64,000 nucleotides of DNA, from NCBI GenBank assembly GCA_020435335.1, contig JAGQZT010000096.1, positions 1-64,000 of the forward strand, read 5' to 3'. Positions within the stretch are counted from its first letter, which is position 1. Each line of letters begins with the position of its first letter. The translations under genes and the position numbers were made by a program. The stretch comes from Flavobacteriales bacterium (GTDB lineage Bacteria > Bacteroidota > Bacteroidia > Flavobacteriales_E > Vicingaceae). Of the stretch, positions 32,567 through 41,905 are shown piece after piece. Under the pieces are notes generated by a model that saw nothing but the letters and a program-made list of their open reading frames with translations, searched no databases and was not told the origin of the DNA.

Positions 32567-34639
32567 ATGCCATGTCGTATTATTCTTGCTTGTGTTATTT
32601 CGTTTTTTGTTCTTTCTCCGAACGTTCTAGGTGCTGAGGGTGATTTATGCAAAAAAAGTCGTTCCATTGTTGAACTGATTCGGGAAAAGCACATTGCTCC
32701 CCGGGAAGTCAATGACGATTTCTCTTCCGATCTGTTTCACCATTTTCTCGAAAACATCGACCCTTATAGAATCTATTTCACCAAGCAGGACATAGAAAAG
32801 CTCAGCCGGCACGAATTCAGTATAGATGATGAACTGAACAATGGCAATTGTCAGTTTCTTGATGAACTGACCCCGCTGTTCAAAAAACGGCTGCAGCATT
32901 GCGACAGCCTGATTAAAGCACTTCTGGAACAGCCTTTGAATTACAAAAAAGACGATGTATTGACCTTTGAAAAAGAAAATGAGACAAGCTATGCCGAAAA
33001 TGATGAAGACATCAAAAAAAGATGGATTAGCTGGATGAAATACCTTGCTCTTGAGACCATGGCCAAAATGCATGCGGTTAATGATGAAAAGGACTTGTCT
33101 GAGCAGGATCTGATGAAATATGAAGCCGAAAGCCGGAAAAAAATTGCCACCCGGTACGCCAGTCAGTTCAAAGCCTTATTGGACGATCAGGCCGATTTTG
33201 AAGAAACCGTAGCCGAGTCTTATTTTATGACCCTGAGCCAGCTCTTTGATCCGCACAGCATGTATTTTTCACCGGAACTGGAAGAATATTTCACCGGAAG
33301 TCTTTCGAAAGAGGAAAAATCTTTGGGTATCGAATTTGAAGAGAATGAGACCGGCGACCTGATCATTTCGAGAATAGTACCCGGCGGGCCGGCCTGGGAA
33401 TCCAACCAGATTCATACGGGCGACCTGTTGATCGGGATAAAATGGAAAGAAACAGATTGGACCGACCTTGTTTTTACGACTGCGGAAGAACTGGAAAGCA
33501 TGATCATACTTAACGCCGACCAGGTTATCCTGAAGGTTAAACAGCCCCATGGGCTCATTACCGAAGTCCCGCTCCAAAAAGCATTGATCCGGGCTGACGA
33601 CAACATCATCAAAAGCTTTGTCCTGACCGGAGAAAAACCCGTGGGCTATATTTCATTACCCGGTTTTTACACGGAATTCGAGAGTCAAAACCAATTAGGC
33701 TGTGCAAACGATATCGCCAAAGCCATATTGAAAATGCAGAAGGAAAATATTGAAGGGCTTGTGATCGACCTCAGAAATAACGGAGGCGGTTCCTTAAAAG
33801 AGGCCATCGAACTGGCAGGGATATTTATTGATTTCGGTCCGCTAACGATCATTAAAACCCGGGATGAAGCTCCGATTACCATTAAGGACATCAACAGAGG
33901 CTCCATATACAATGATCCCGTTCTAATCCTGGTCAATGGCCAGAGTGCTTCCGCCTCGGAACTGTTTTCTGCCACCATGCAGGATTACAAGAGAGCCGTA
34001 ATTGTTGGCGATACCACTTACGGCAAATCCACCGGACAATATATTTTTCCACTCTTGCCGGCAGGCAAAAGTTCCGACCCCGGTTTCGTTAAAGTGACCA
34101 ACTGTATTTTTTACAGGCTGAACGGCATCAGTTACCAACAGCAAGGCGTAGTTCCGGATATAACATTACCGATTCTGTATGCCGGATACGAAGACCGGGA
34201 AAAAGACGCTGATAACCCACTACATGCTGACCCCATTGAAAAAAAAGTATATATGCCGGCCATTAAAGAGCTTCCTTACCAAACACTCCTGGAAAACAGC
34301 ATTCAGCGGGTCTCCAACGATTCCACGTTTAATGCCATCCTTGATGCCAATAATACGGCAGCAACTGAAGCAAATCAGGTGGTCGCTATTCCTTTATCCC
34401 TAAGCAAATTTGTAAGCTATAAAAACGATGTCAACTCAAGTAAAAATAGTATCTTGGGGAAGTTGAAAAAAAATAAAAGCGCGGCATTTAACGTAAATGA
34501 AGTCGACTATGACCGTGATTTATTAAAAATGGATGATTTTACCAAGGAGATCAATCAGGTAGTTATCCAAAAACTGGAAAAAGATATTTACCTGGAAGAA
34601 GCTTACCGGATTCTGATGGATTTGATTAACCTGAATTAA
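32567..34639 (+). CDS. Tail-specific (C-terminal processing) S41 protease, Prc-like
   Basis: 690 residues from the ATG at 32567; the frame also opens at a TTG six bases earlier. A signal peptide (RIILACVISFFVLSPNVLGAEG) is followed by the helical N-terminal domain of tail-specific proteases, a PDZ domain (about 250-330; GIEFEENETGDLIISRIVPGGPAW) and the S41 catalytic domain with VNGQSASASELFSA (Ser) and GDTTYGKSTGQ (Lys dyad partner). It degrades periplasmic proteins from their C-terminus. It is followed after 12 bases by a secreted helical protein, which may be co-transcribed. The order matches E. coli Prc. Confidence 0.94.
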   Translation: MPCRIILACVISFFVLSPNVLGAEGDLCKKSRSIVELIREKHIAPREVNDDFSSDLFHHFLENIDPYRIYFTKQDIEKLSRHEFSIDDELNNGNCQFLDELTPLFKKRLQHCDSLIKALLEQPLNYKKDDVLTFEKENETSYAENDEDIKKRWISWMKYLALETMAKMHAVNDEKDLSEQDLMKYEAESRKKIATRYASQFKALLDDQADFEETVAESYFMTLSQLFDPHSMYFSPELEEYFTGSLSKEEKSLGIEFEENETGDLIISRIVPGGPAWESNQIHTGDLLIGIKWKETDWTDLVFTTAEELESMIILNADQVILKVKQPHGLITEVPLQKALIRADDNIIKSFVLTGEKPVGYISLPGFYTEFESQNQLGCANDIAKAILKMQKENIEGLVIDLRNNGGGSLKEAIELAGIFIDFGPLTIIKTRDEAPITIKDINRGSIYNDPVLILVNGQSASASELFSATMQDYKRAVIVGDTTYGKSTGQYIFPLLPAGKSSDPGFVKVTNCIFYRLNGISYQQQGVVPDITLPILYAGYEDREKDADNPLHADPIEKKVYMPAIKELPYQTLLENSIQRVSNDSTFNAILDANNTAATEANQVVAIPLSLSKFVSYKNDVNSSKNSILGKLKKNKSAAFNVNEVDYDRDLLKMDDFTKEINQVVIQKLEKDIYLEEAYRILMDLINLN

Positions 34640-34651
34640 AAATAAAAAATA

Positions 34652-35683
34652 ATGAAAAGGAATTTAATTGTGGTACTGGCGGTACTCTTGTCTGCCTCAA
34701 CTTGTTTTTCTCAGAAGTTCAATTCTGCAATCGAATATATGAACTACATGAGTGACCAATATAAAACGATTAACAAAGATACCTGGGAATACACATCGGC
34801 GGTTGCTCACGGAAAGAGTGCACGCAAAGTAGAAAAAAGAAGAGTGGAAGTGCTAAAAACCCTCCTCCAGTCGAAGAAATCCATTCAGAAAATCCAGGGG
34901 TATGAAGGAGACAATGAATTACGAGATTCTGTTATTTCTTACCTGACGATCAGTTATGACGTCATTAACTATGATTATGCAAAAATCGTCGATATGGAAG
35001 CCATCTCCGAGCAATCATACGATGCCATGGAAGCTTACATGCTGGCTCAGGATCAGGCCAATGAAAAATTACATACCGCAGGAAACATGCTGCAGCTTCA
35101 ACAAGACAATTATGCCAGAAAACATGATATCACCATCAATCCCGAACTGGATGAGATCTCAAAAAAGCTGGAGGCTGCCGATAAAGTATTTGACTATTAC
35201 CGGGTCATTTACCTGCTCTTCTTTAAATCATACAAGCAGGAGGCTTACCTTATGGATGCCATGCAACGCAACGATGTGAGTGGAATTGAACAGAACAAGA
35301 ATGCTTTGATGAATTACGCCAACGAAGGCATCAAAGAATTAGCATCCATGGATGGCTTTAGCGGCGATGTAACGATTAGAAATGCATGTAAAAACATGCT
35401 GACGTTTTATAAGAAAGAATCCGAGGAGCACATGAAAACGATCTCGGATTTCTACATTAAAAACGAGAATTTTGCCAAAATTAAAGCTGCTTTCGATGCC
35501 AAGAAACCTTCTTCCAGAACACAGGAAGATGTTGATGAGTTCAATAAAGCCGTTGATGACATCAACAAGGCTTCTAACGAGTATAATGTACTGAGCAACA
35601 AATTGAATCAGGATCGCGCTGATTTAATTAACAAATGGAACACTTCGTCACAGGCTTTCCTGGACAAGCACATCGCTAAGTAA
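34652..35683 (+). CDS. Secreted helical protein, unknown function
   Basis: 343 residues. A signal peptide (NLIVVLAVLLSASTCFSQ) is followed by an almost wholly helical, charged sequence with long coiled-coil-like runs (KKSIQKIQGYEGDNELRDSV; DDINKASNEYNVLSNKLNQDRADL). No transmembrane segment after the signal. It resembles secreted proteins annotated as LIC11966-family surface proteins, but I am not sure of that. It lies 12 bases after the tail-specific protease gene, so it may be an accessory or substrate adaptor for it. Confidence 0.7.
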   Translation: MKRNLIVVLAVLLSASTCFSQKFNSAIEYMNYMSDQYKTINKDTWEYTSAVAHGKSARKVEKRRVEVLKTLLQSKKSIQKIQGYEGDNELRDSVISYLTISYDVINYDYAKIVDMEAISEQSYDAMEAYMLAQDQANEKLHTAGNMLQLQQDNYARKHDITINPELDEISKKLEAADKVFDYYRVIYLLFFKSYKQEAYLMDAMQRNDVSGIEQNKNALMNYANEGIKELASMDGFSGDVTIRNACKNMLTFYKKESEEHMKTISDFYIKNENFAKIKAAFDAKKPSSRTQEDVDEFNKAVDDINKASNEYNVLSNKLNQDRADLINKWNTSSQAFLDKHIAK

Positions 35684-35706
35684 TTGAGCCGGATCGGAAA
35701 CCCGGA

Positions 35707-36921
35707 CTAGCTGATCTTTTTGAGTACGTGCCCCATTTTGTCACGCTTGGTTTGCAGGTAATATTTGTTGTGCTGATTGGATTCGATCTCCAGCGGGATG
35801 TTCTCCACGATCTCTAAACCGTAACCGATCAAGCCGGTACGCTTTTTCGGGTTATTACTCATTAGTTTGATCTTGGTCACACCCAGGTCCCTCAGGATTT
35901 GAGCCCCTACGCCATAGTCACGCTGGTCGGCCTGAAAGCCCAGTTCAATGTTCGCTTCAACCGTATCACGTCCTTCTTCCTGAAGTTTGTAGCTTTTCAG
36001 TTTATTCATCAACCCGATGCCTCTTCCCTCCTGATTCATGTAAACGATCACTCCTTTTCCGGCTTCTTCGATCATTTGCATGGATTTATGCAACTGCGGA
36101 CCACAATCGCATCGGCAGGAACCGAAAATATCGCCGGTCATGCACGAAGAGTGAACCCGAACCAGAATCGGTTCGTTTTCTTCCCAGGTTCCTTTATAAA
36201 GTGCCAGGTGCTCCAGGTCGTTGGTTGTTTGGCGATAGGCCACCATATTGAAGTCACCATAGTCGGTCGGTAAATGAATATCCACCTCCCGCTGAATGAG
36301 GGTTTCGTGTTTCAGTCTGTATTTGATCAGGTCTTCGATGGAAATAATCTTCAGATCGTGTTTTTTAGCAATCTCCAGCAGTTGAGGCAATCGGGCCATG
36401 GTTCCGTCTTCATTCAGGATTTCCACGAGCACACCTGCCGGTTCAAAACCGGCCATGCGGGCCAGATCGATCACTGCTTCGGTATGTCCTGCTCTTCGTA
36501 ATACCCCACCTTTTCGGGCTTTGAGCGGAAAAATATGTCCGGGCCTTCCCAGATCGGCAGCCTTGGTATTCGGATCGATCAGGGCCTGAATGGTCTTGGC
36601 CCGGTCGCTGGTTGAAATCCCGGTTGTGCATCCGTTGCCGATCAGGTCGACAGATACGGTGAAAGGAGTTTCGTGTAGGACGGTGTTGTTGCCAACCATC
36701 AGGTTGAGATCGAGTTCTTCACAACGATCTTCGATCAATGGAGCACAGATCAGTCCACGGCCATGCGTAGCCATGAAGTTGATGATGTCTGGTGTTACAT
36801 TTCGGGCAGCAGTTACAAAATCACCCTCATTCTCGCGATCCTCATCATCCACCACAATAATCACCTTGCCGGCTTTGATGTCTTCAACTGCTTCTTCTAT
36901 TTTATTTAACTTTGTGTCCAT
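35707..36921 (-). CDS. ribBA: Bifunctional 3,4-DHBP synthase / GTP cyclohydrolase II
   Basis: 404 residues. It makes the two precursors of riboflavin. The N-terminal half (about 1-205) has the DHBP synthase motifs [12 protein letters not shown] and [15 protein letters not shown]. The C-terminal half is GTP cyclohydrolase II with the zinc-binding [21 protein letters not shown] and [15 protein letters not shown]. The gene stands alone, divergent from ruvX with 53 bases between starts, and faces the 34652 gene at its 3' end. No FMN riboswitch fits in so short a leader. Confidence 0.97.
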   Translation of the reverse strand: MDTKLNKIEEAVEDIKAGKVIIVVDDEDRENEGDFVTAARNVTPDIINFMATHGRGLICAPLIEDRCEELDLNLMVGNNTVLHETPFTVSVDLIGNGCTTGISTSDRAKTIQALIDPNTKAADLGRPGHIFPLKARKGGVLRRAGHTEAVIDLARMAGFEPAGVLVEILNEDGTMARLPQLLEIAKKHDLKIISIEDLIKYRLKHETLIQREVDIHLPTDYGDFNMVAYRQTTNDLEHLALYKGTWEENEPILVRVHSSCMTGDIFGSCRCDCGPQLHKSMQMIEEAGKGVIVYMNQEGRGIGLMNKLKSYKLQEEGRDTVEANIELGFQADQRDYGVGAQILRDLGVTKIKLMSNNPKKRTGLIGYGLEIVENIPLEIESNQHNKYYLQTKRDKMGHVLKKIS

Positions 36922-36938
36922 TAAATAATTATTTTACG

Positions 36939-36946
36939 CAAAGTTA
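36939..36946 (-). promoter_or_regulatory. Candidate -7 box for ribBA
   Basis: Minus-strand TAACTTTG fits TAnnTTTG and would start the transcript about ten bases before the ATG at 36921. A -33 match is lacking (nearest CAA is 15 bases away). Confidence 0.35.
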
Positions 36947-36974
36947 CGCATTACTCAAGTGCAATGAACAGAAC

Positions 36975-37391
36975 ATGGCAAAAGTTTTAGCATTGGATTA
37001 CGGCAGCAAACGGGTTGGTATTGCGGTGACTGACGAGCTTCAGATCATCGCAAGTGGCTTAACAACCGTTCATTCCAAGGATGTGATCGCCTTTTTGGAA
37101 AAGTACTTCGCGGAAAACGAGGTGGAATGCATCGTTGTGGGTGAAGCGAGAGACCTGAAGAACAATCCTGCCGAATCGGCTAAGGTGATCGAGCCTTTTG
37201 TGAAACATTTGAGCCGAAAATTTCCGGGTATGGCCATTGAACGGGTTGATGAACGTTTTACGTCAAAGATTGCCCAACAAACCTTACTGGACAGCGGTTT
37301 AAAGAAGAAACAACGTCAAAACAAGGCCTTGCTGGACGAAGTGAGTGCCACCCTTATTTTGCAGAGTTATTTATCGCAAAAAAACCGGTAG
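36975..37391 (+). CDS. ruvX: RuvX/YqgF family nuclease (pre-16S rRNA processing / Holliday junction resolvase-like)
   Basis: 138 residues from the ATG at 36975; the open frame also reaches a TTG at 36912 inside ribBA. RNase H-like fold: VLALDYGSKRVGIAVTDE carries the first catalytic Asp, ECIVVGEARDLKNNPAESAKVI the second region, and IERVDERFTSKIAQQ with LLDEVSATLILQSYL the C-terminal Glu/Asp. In E. coli the relative YqgF matures the 5' end of 16S rRNA. Confidence 0.94.
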   Translation: MAKVLALDYGSKRVGIAVTDELQIIASGLTTVHSKDVIAFLEKYFAENEVECIVVGEARDLKNNPAESAKVIEPFVKHLSRKFPGMAIERVDERFTSKIAQQTLLDSGLKKKQRQNKALLDEVSATLILQSYLSQKNR

Positions 37392-37441
37392 TTGAAGGAT
37401 CATTTCCTTATATTTATCACTTCACTACTAAACACATAAAC

Positions 37442-37783
37442 ATGAAATTTGAAATTACGCCCAATTCAGTAGATTATGCTGCTATTCAGGAAAAGTTAAA
37501 AGCTAAATTCCCGGATTATGAATTCAACATGCGAGGAAAACAGTACCTGGTATGCAAGAAAACAGGATCTGTAGGTGCCAACATCGTCATTCGAAAAAGT
37601 AAAGTGATGGTGGTTGGAAACTTCCCGACCATGGGCGGACAAATGTTATTCATCTTATCTGTTGTTTTATTAGGATTTTTAATCCCGCTGATCGTTTATT
37701 TTGCAGCTTTTCATACGAAAATGAAGGCACTGGAAAAAGAAGTAGGTGCTTACCTGCAGGAAGAATACGGCGTAAAAGCCTAA
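37442..37783 (+). CDS. Small single-helix membrane protein, unknown
   Basis: 113 residues. A soluble N-terminal half (VDYAAIQEKLKAKFPDYEFNMRGKQYLVCKKTGSVGANIVIRKSK) with alternating strands and helices is followed by a hydrophobic segment (about 63-88, MLFILSVVLLGFLIPLIVYFAAF) and a short charged tail. No family recognised. Its stop overlaps the stop of the facing PHP phosphatase gene by three bases. The intact frame and the ATG directly after a short AT-rich leader support a real gene. Confidence 0.7.
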   Translation: MKFEITPNSVDYAAIQEKLKAKFPDYEFNMRGKQYLVCKKTGSVGANIVIRKSKVMVVGNFPTMGGQMLFILSVVLLGFLIPLIVYFAAFHTKMKALEKEVGAYLQEEYGVKA

Positions 37784-38526
37784 AGGGTTTTATTGAAGAG
37801 TTTCTCCTGAGCTGCCAGCTGATGCATGTGTGGCAGGTTCAGGTGTTGCTCCAGTAGCGTCAGGTGTTCAATGCGGTGGCAATCCGTTCCTACAGCATCG
37901 ATAAGCCCGGCGTCGACCATCTTTTCGGCGATCTTTTTGGTTTGTGGCGAATAATGGCCTGTTAAGGACAACAGGTTCATCTGCAACAACACGCCCCGAG
38001 CCTTCAATTCTTCGTATTTATCGAAATCGCTATACCAGTAGCTGTACCGCTCGGGATGAGCCAGAATCGGTTTGTATCCGGCCATCTGGAAGTTAAAAAC
38101 GATTTCCTGAAAGTTTGGCGGCTCGCTCATGAAGGGCAGTTCGAACAACACGTGGTTGTCTCCAAAAGTCAGGATTTGCTTCTTCTCGATCAGTTCGGCC
38201 AGTCCGTCGTCGAGGTTGTATTCCGCAGCTGCAGAAATTTCAAAATCGATGTGCTGCCGGGCCAGTTCCTCCCGGACTTTGTCCAACCCGCTTAAAATGA
38301 TCTCCGGTGTATTCTTGTAGTAATCGCACATCACATGCGGTGTGGTCACGACCTTCTTATATCCCAGTTCCTTAAAGCGACGGATCATGTTAATGGATGC
38401 CTCCATGTCGGGAGCCCCATCGTCTATCCCGGGAATTAAATGCGAGTGGATGTCGGCACCGAAAACGGATAAGCTGATTGGTTCCAGTTTCGGTTTCTTG
38501 GAGAATATGTTGTTGAGGAAACCCAC
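37780..38526 (-). CDS. PHP-family tyrosine-protein phosphatase (CpsB/YwqE-like)
   Basis: 248 residues. FGADIHSHLIPGIDDGAPDMEAS, TTPHVM, HPERYSYW and GTDCHRIEHL supply the His/Asp metal ligands of the polymerase-and-histidinol-phosphatase fold. CpsB-type enzymes dephosphorylate the tyrosine kinase that controls capsule or exopolysaccharide chain length, in the cytoplasm. It is last in the nine-gene nucleotide-sugar operon (34 bases after the epimerase), which fits that role, although no Wzc-type kinase lies in the window. Confidence 0.9.
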   Translation of the reverse strand: MGFLNNIFSKKPKLEPISLSVFGADIHSHLIPGIDDGAPDMEASINMIRRFKELGYKKVVTTPHVMCDYYKNTPEIILSGLDKVREELARQHIDFEISAAAEYNLDDGLAELIEKKQILTFGDNHVLFELPFMSEPPNFQEIVFNFQMAGYKPILAHPERYSYWYSDFDKYEELKARGVLLQMNLLSLTGHYSPQTKKIAEKMVDAGLIDAVGTDCHRIEHLTLLEQHLNLPHMHQLAAQEKLFNKTL

Positions 38527-38560
38527 GCTACAAACTTACGAGCAATTTGCGGTCCGGGTT

Positions 38561-39553
38561 CTATTTCTCGATAAATTCTTTCCTGAACCACTCCATGGTA
38601 ATTTTCAGGCCTTCGTGAATCCCCACTTCCGGGTTGTATCCGATCAGTTCGCGGGCCAGGGAAATATCGGCCAAGGAATCGCGTACGTCGCCCGGACGTT
38701 CTTCGCGGTAAACGGGTTTAATGTCATTTCCCGATAATTCGTTGATGGTTTGAAACAGTTGGTTGATGGTTACCCGTTCGCCACAGGCAATGTTCAGAAT
38801 CTCCCCTTTCACATTTTTAGAGGTGAATAATGCCTTGATGTTGGCCTGCACAGCATTCTCCACAAAGGTGAAATCGCGCGTTTGCTCCCCGTCGCCATTG
38901 ATGTGTGGCGATTCATGTTTTAACACCGACTCCATGAACAAGGGTATGGCTGCCGCATAGGGCCCCGCCGGATTCTGTTTCGGTCCGAAGATATTGAAGT
39001 ATCGCAACCCGACGATATCGAGCCCGTAAATATCGGCAAATACCTGGGCATAAAGTTCTTTAGTCCGTTTACTCACCGCATAAGGAGACAACTGCTTTCC
39101 GATGCGTCCTTCCACCTTGGGAAGTTCTTTACTATCACCAAAAACAGACGATGAACTGGCGAAAACGATACGTTTCACGCCGGCATCTTTGGCTGCCGTA
39201 ATGATATTCAGGAAGCCGGTGGTGTTCGCCAGGTGTGTGGCGATCGGATTCTCGATGGAACGCGGAACCGACCCTAAAGCCGCCTGATGGGAAATAAAAT
39301 CAACTCCTTCAACCAGTTTTCTGCAAAGTGCTTCATCTGTAATGTCCCCTTCCACAAATTCGAAATTGGGAAGACTCATGAATCCTTCCAGGTTAGCCCG
39401 ATAACCGTTAGACAGGTTATCCACCACCACCACTTTTCCGGCGTTGTATTGGAGTAGGTATTCAACGATATTGGCGCCGATAAATCCTGCGCCGCCTGTT
39501 ACCAGAAATGTGTAATTCGAAAGATCTTCCTGATGAAAAGGGTGATTATACAT
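38561..39553 (-). CDS. UDP-N-acetylglucosamine 4-epimerase-like SDR (WbpP/TviC type)
   Basis: 330 residues. Extended short-chain dehydrogenase fold with the NAD loop VTGGAGFIGANIVEYLL and catalytic YAVSK. The initial extension before the Rossmann loop and FGPKQNPAGPYAAAIPLF match the UDP-HexNAc/UDP-HexNAcA 4-epimerase group. It could convert UDP-GlcNAc(A) to UDP-GalNAc(A), acting with the dehydrogenase at 40609. It abuts rfbB without a gap. Confidence 0.85.
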   Translation of the reverse strand: MYNHPFHQEDLSNYTFLVTGGAGFIGANIVEYLLQYNAGKVVVVDNLSNGYRANLEGFMSLPNFEFVEGDITDEALCRKLVEGVDFISHQAALGSVPRSIENPIATHLANTTGFLNIITAAKDAGVKRIVFASSSSVFGDSKELPKVEGRIGKQLSPYAVSKRTKELYAQVFADIYGLDIVGLRYFNIFGPKQNPAGPYAAAIPLFMESVLKHESPHINGDGEQTRDFTFVENAVQANIKALFTSKNVKGEILNIACGERVTINQLFQTINELSGNDIKPVYREERPGDVRDSLADISLARELIGYNPEVGIHEGLKITMEWFRKEFIEK

Positions 39554-40609
39554 TTATCTGTCGGCGTATTGTTTTTCGTAATAGTGCTGATACGCTCCCG
39601 AGGTCACATTGGTTAACCAATCCTCATTATTGAGGTACCAATCGATGGTGTTTCGAATCCCTTCCTCAAATTGCAAAGAAGGTTCCCATCCCAACTCCTG
39701 CTTCAGTTTGGTGGCATCAATGGCGTAACGCATATCGTGTCCGGCACGGTCGGTCACGTAAGTGATAAGTTGTTCACTGGTTCCTGGTTCTCTACCCAGT
39801 TTTTCATCCATCACCTTGCAAATCTCTTTGATCAGATCGATGTTTTTCCATTCGTTGTGTCCGCCGATGTTGTAGGTCTCTCCGATCTCTCCGCTGTGGT
39901 AAATCACATCGATGGCCCGGGCATGGTCATTCACCCACAACCAATCGCGAATATTTTCTCCCTTTCCGTAAACGGGAAGTGGTTTGTTGTTCTTGATATT
40001 ATTGATAAATAGAGGAATCAGCTTCTCCGGAAACTGGTGCGATCCGTAATTGTTGGAGCAGTTGGAAATAACAACCGGCAGGTTGTAGGTATGAAAATAG
40101 GCTCTTACCAAATGATCGGAGCTGGCCTTCGAAGCAGAATACGGGCTTCTCGGATCGTAAGGAGTTGTTTCCACAAACATACCGGTTTCGCCAAGTGAAC
40201 CGTAAACCTCATCCGTTGAGATGTGGTAAAACAATTTACCATCATAATTGCCGTTCCAGAGTTCTCTGGCAGCATTGAGCAAATTCCCTGTCCCCACAAT
40301 GTTGGTCATGATAAAATCCATAGGCCCTTCGATGGAACGGTCGACGTGCGATTCGGCTGCGAGGTGGATCACCCCGTCGAAACGGTACTTTTGGAAGAGC
40401 TCCTGAATGAAATCCGCATCAACGATATCGCCTTTTACAAACTCATAGTTCGGAGCATGTTCAACATCGGTGAGGTTAGCCAGATTTCCGGCATACGTCA
40501 GTTTATCCAGGTTAACAATTTTGTAATCGGGATAATTGTTCACAAACAGGCGAACAACATGAGAACCGATGAATCCGGCACCTCCGGTTATGAGTATGGT
40601 TTTCTGCAT
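39554..40609 (-). CDS. rfbB: dTDP-glucose 4,6-dehydratase
   Basis: 351 residues. It converts dTDP-glucose to dTDP-4-keto-6-deoxyglucose, the precursor of rhamnose and several deoxy- and amino-sugars. GGAGFIGSHVVRLF binds NAD, HISTDEVYGSLGE holds the Thr-Asp-Glu trio, and YSASKASSDHLVRAY the Tyr-Lys pair; FNIGGHNEWKNIDL is typical. The partners rfbA, rfbC and rfbD are not next to it, so they must be elsewhere if rhamnose is made. One-base overlap with the dehydrogenase upstream. Confidence 0.95.
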   Translation of the reverse strand: MQKTILITGGAGFIGSHVVRLFVNNYPDYKIVNLDKLTYAGNLANLTDVEHAPNYEFVKGDIVDADFIQELFQKYRFDGVIHLAAESHVDRSIEGPMDFIMTNIVGTGNLLNAARELWNGNYDGKLFYHISTDEVYGSLGETGMFVETTPYDPRSPYSASKASSDHLVRAYFHTYNLPVVISNCSNNYGSHQFPEKLIPLFINNIKNNKPLPVYGKGENIRDWLWVNDHARAIDVIYHSGEIGETYNIGGHNEWKNIDLIKEICKVMDEKLGREPGTSEQLITYVTDRAGHDMRYAIDATKLKQELGWEPSLQFEEGIRNTIDWYLNNEDWLTNVTSGAYQHYYEKQYADR

Positions 40610-41904
40610 TATAAACTCCAGTAGGTCATATTTTTAATCTTCCCTCTGTAGATTCCTTTAATATCAACAATCACGGGATTATCGGAGGTAATCGATTTGA
40701 AATAAGCTTCGTCGAGGTTCAGGTATTCTTTATGGTTAACGGCCACATATACCGCATCATAATTATCCGCGATTTGATCTACCAGCCCGAAACCGTATTC
40801 TTCTTTCAATGATTCGGAATCCGCATGCGGATCAACCACATCCACTTTAGCACCGAAAGAAATGAACTCATTCACCACATCACAAACTTTGGAGTTTCGG
40901 ATGTCGCTCACATCTTCTTTAAATGTAGCTCCCATAATGAGAACTTTGGATTCGCTGATGTGTTTTCCTGCGGCAATGATTTTTTTTACGGTTTGCTTCG
41001 CGGTGTATGCTCCCATACTGTCGTTCACAAAACGACCGGCATTGATGATCTGAGCATGATAGCCCAATTCTTTTGCCTTGTAGGTTAAATAATACGGATC
41101 CACTCCGATGCAGTGTCCGCCAACCAGTCCCGGAGAAAACTTCAGAAAGTTCCATTTGGTTCCGGCTGCTTCCAGCACGTCATAAGTATTGATCTTCATG
41201 CGGTTGAAAATGATGGACAACTCGTTTACTAAAGCAATATTCAGGTCACGCTGGGTGTTCTCGATAATTTTAGCCGCTTCGGCTACCTTAATGGTCGGAG
41301 CGCGGTGAACACCGGCTTGTACCACTTCCTCATAAACTTTGGCAATTTCTTCGAGGGATTCCTCACAGCTTCCTGAAACCACTTTAACCACATTGGTCAG
41401 GGTGTGCTGCGTATCTCCCGGATTAATCCGTTCCGGTGAGTATCCTACTTTAAAATCATCCTGAAACTTAAGTCCGGAAACTTCTTCCAGGATCGGAATA
41501 CAATCCTCTTCGGTACAGCCGGGGTAAACGGTAGATTCATAAACAACGTAATCACCTTTCTTCAATACCTGCCCTACTGTTTTGGACGCGCCGATCAATG
41601 GTGTTAAATCCGGCAGGTTATGCAGATCGATCGGTGTTGGAACAGCCACGACAAAGAAGGTTACATCCTTCAGGTCTTCGAGTTTGGCGGTAAAATGGAT
41701 GTCGCACCCTTCAAAAGCCGATGCATCGAGCTCCTCACTGGGATCGATGTTGTTGCGCATCATTTCCACGCGTTTTTCATTGATGTCAAATCCTACCACC
41801 TGCATGGATCTGGCAAATTCCAGTGCGATAGGCAATCCTACGTAGCCCAATCCGATTACGCCTATTTTGGTTTCTTTGTTCTTCAGTTGATTATAAATTC
41901 CCAT
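40609..41904 (-). CDS. Nucleotide-sugar 6-dehydrogenase (WbpO/TviB or WbpA type)
   Basis: 431 residues. NAD-dependent two-step oxidation of a UDP-N-acetylhexosamine to the uronate. VIGLGYVGLPIALEFA binds NAD; the catalytic Cys is in SPGLVGGHCIGVDPYYL, the form seen in UDP-GlcNAc and UDP-ManNAc dehydrogenases rather than UDP-glucose dehydrogenase (which is the separate gene at 44522). The product may feed both the 3-acetamido branch (41906, 45840, 42967) and the epimerase at 38561. Confidence 0.9.
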   Translation of the reverse strand: MGIYNQLKNKETKIGVIGLGYVGLPIALEFARSMQVVGFDINEKRVEMMRNNIDPSEELDASAFEGCDIHFTAKLEDLKDVTFFVVAVPTPIDLHNLPDLTPLIGASKTVGQVLKKGDYVVYESTVYPGCTEEDCIPILEEVSGLKFQDDFKVGYSPERINPGDTQHTLTNVVKVVSGSCEESLEEIAKVYEEVVQAGVHRAPTIKVAEAAKIIENTQRDLNIALVNELSIIFNRMKINTYDVLEAAGTKWNFLKFSPGLVGGHCIGVDPYYLTYKAKELGYHAQIINAGRFVNDSMGAYTAKQTVKKIIAAGKHISESKVLIMGATFKEDVSDIRNSKVCDVVNEFISFGAKVDVVDPHADSESLKEEYGFGLVDQIADNYDAVYVAVNHKEYLNLDEAYFKSITSDNPVIVDIKGIYRGKIKNMTYWSL

Positions 41905-41905
41905 C

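Noticed and set aside
36922-36974. FMN riboswitch upstream of ribBA
   Set aside because: Only 53 bases separate ribBA and ruvX, too few for the RFN fold, and no conserved element is seen.
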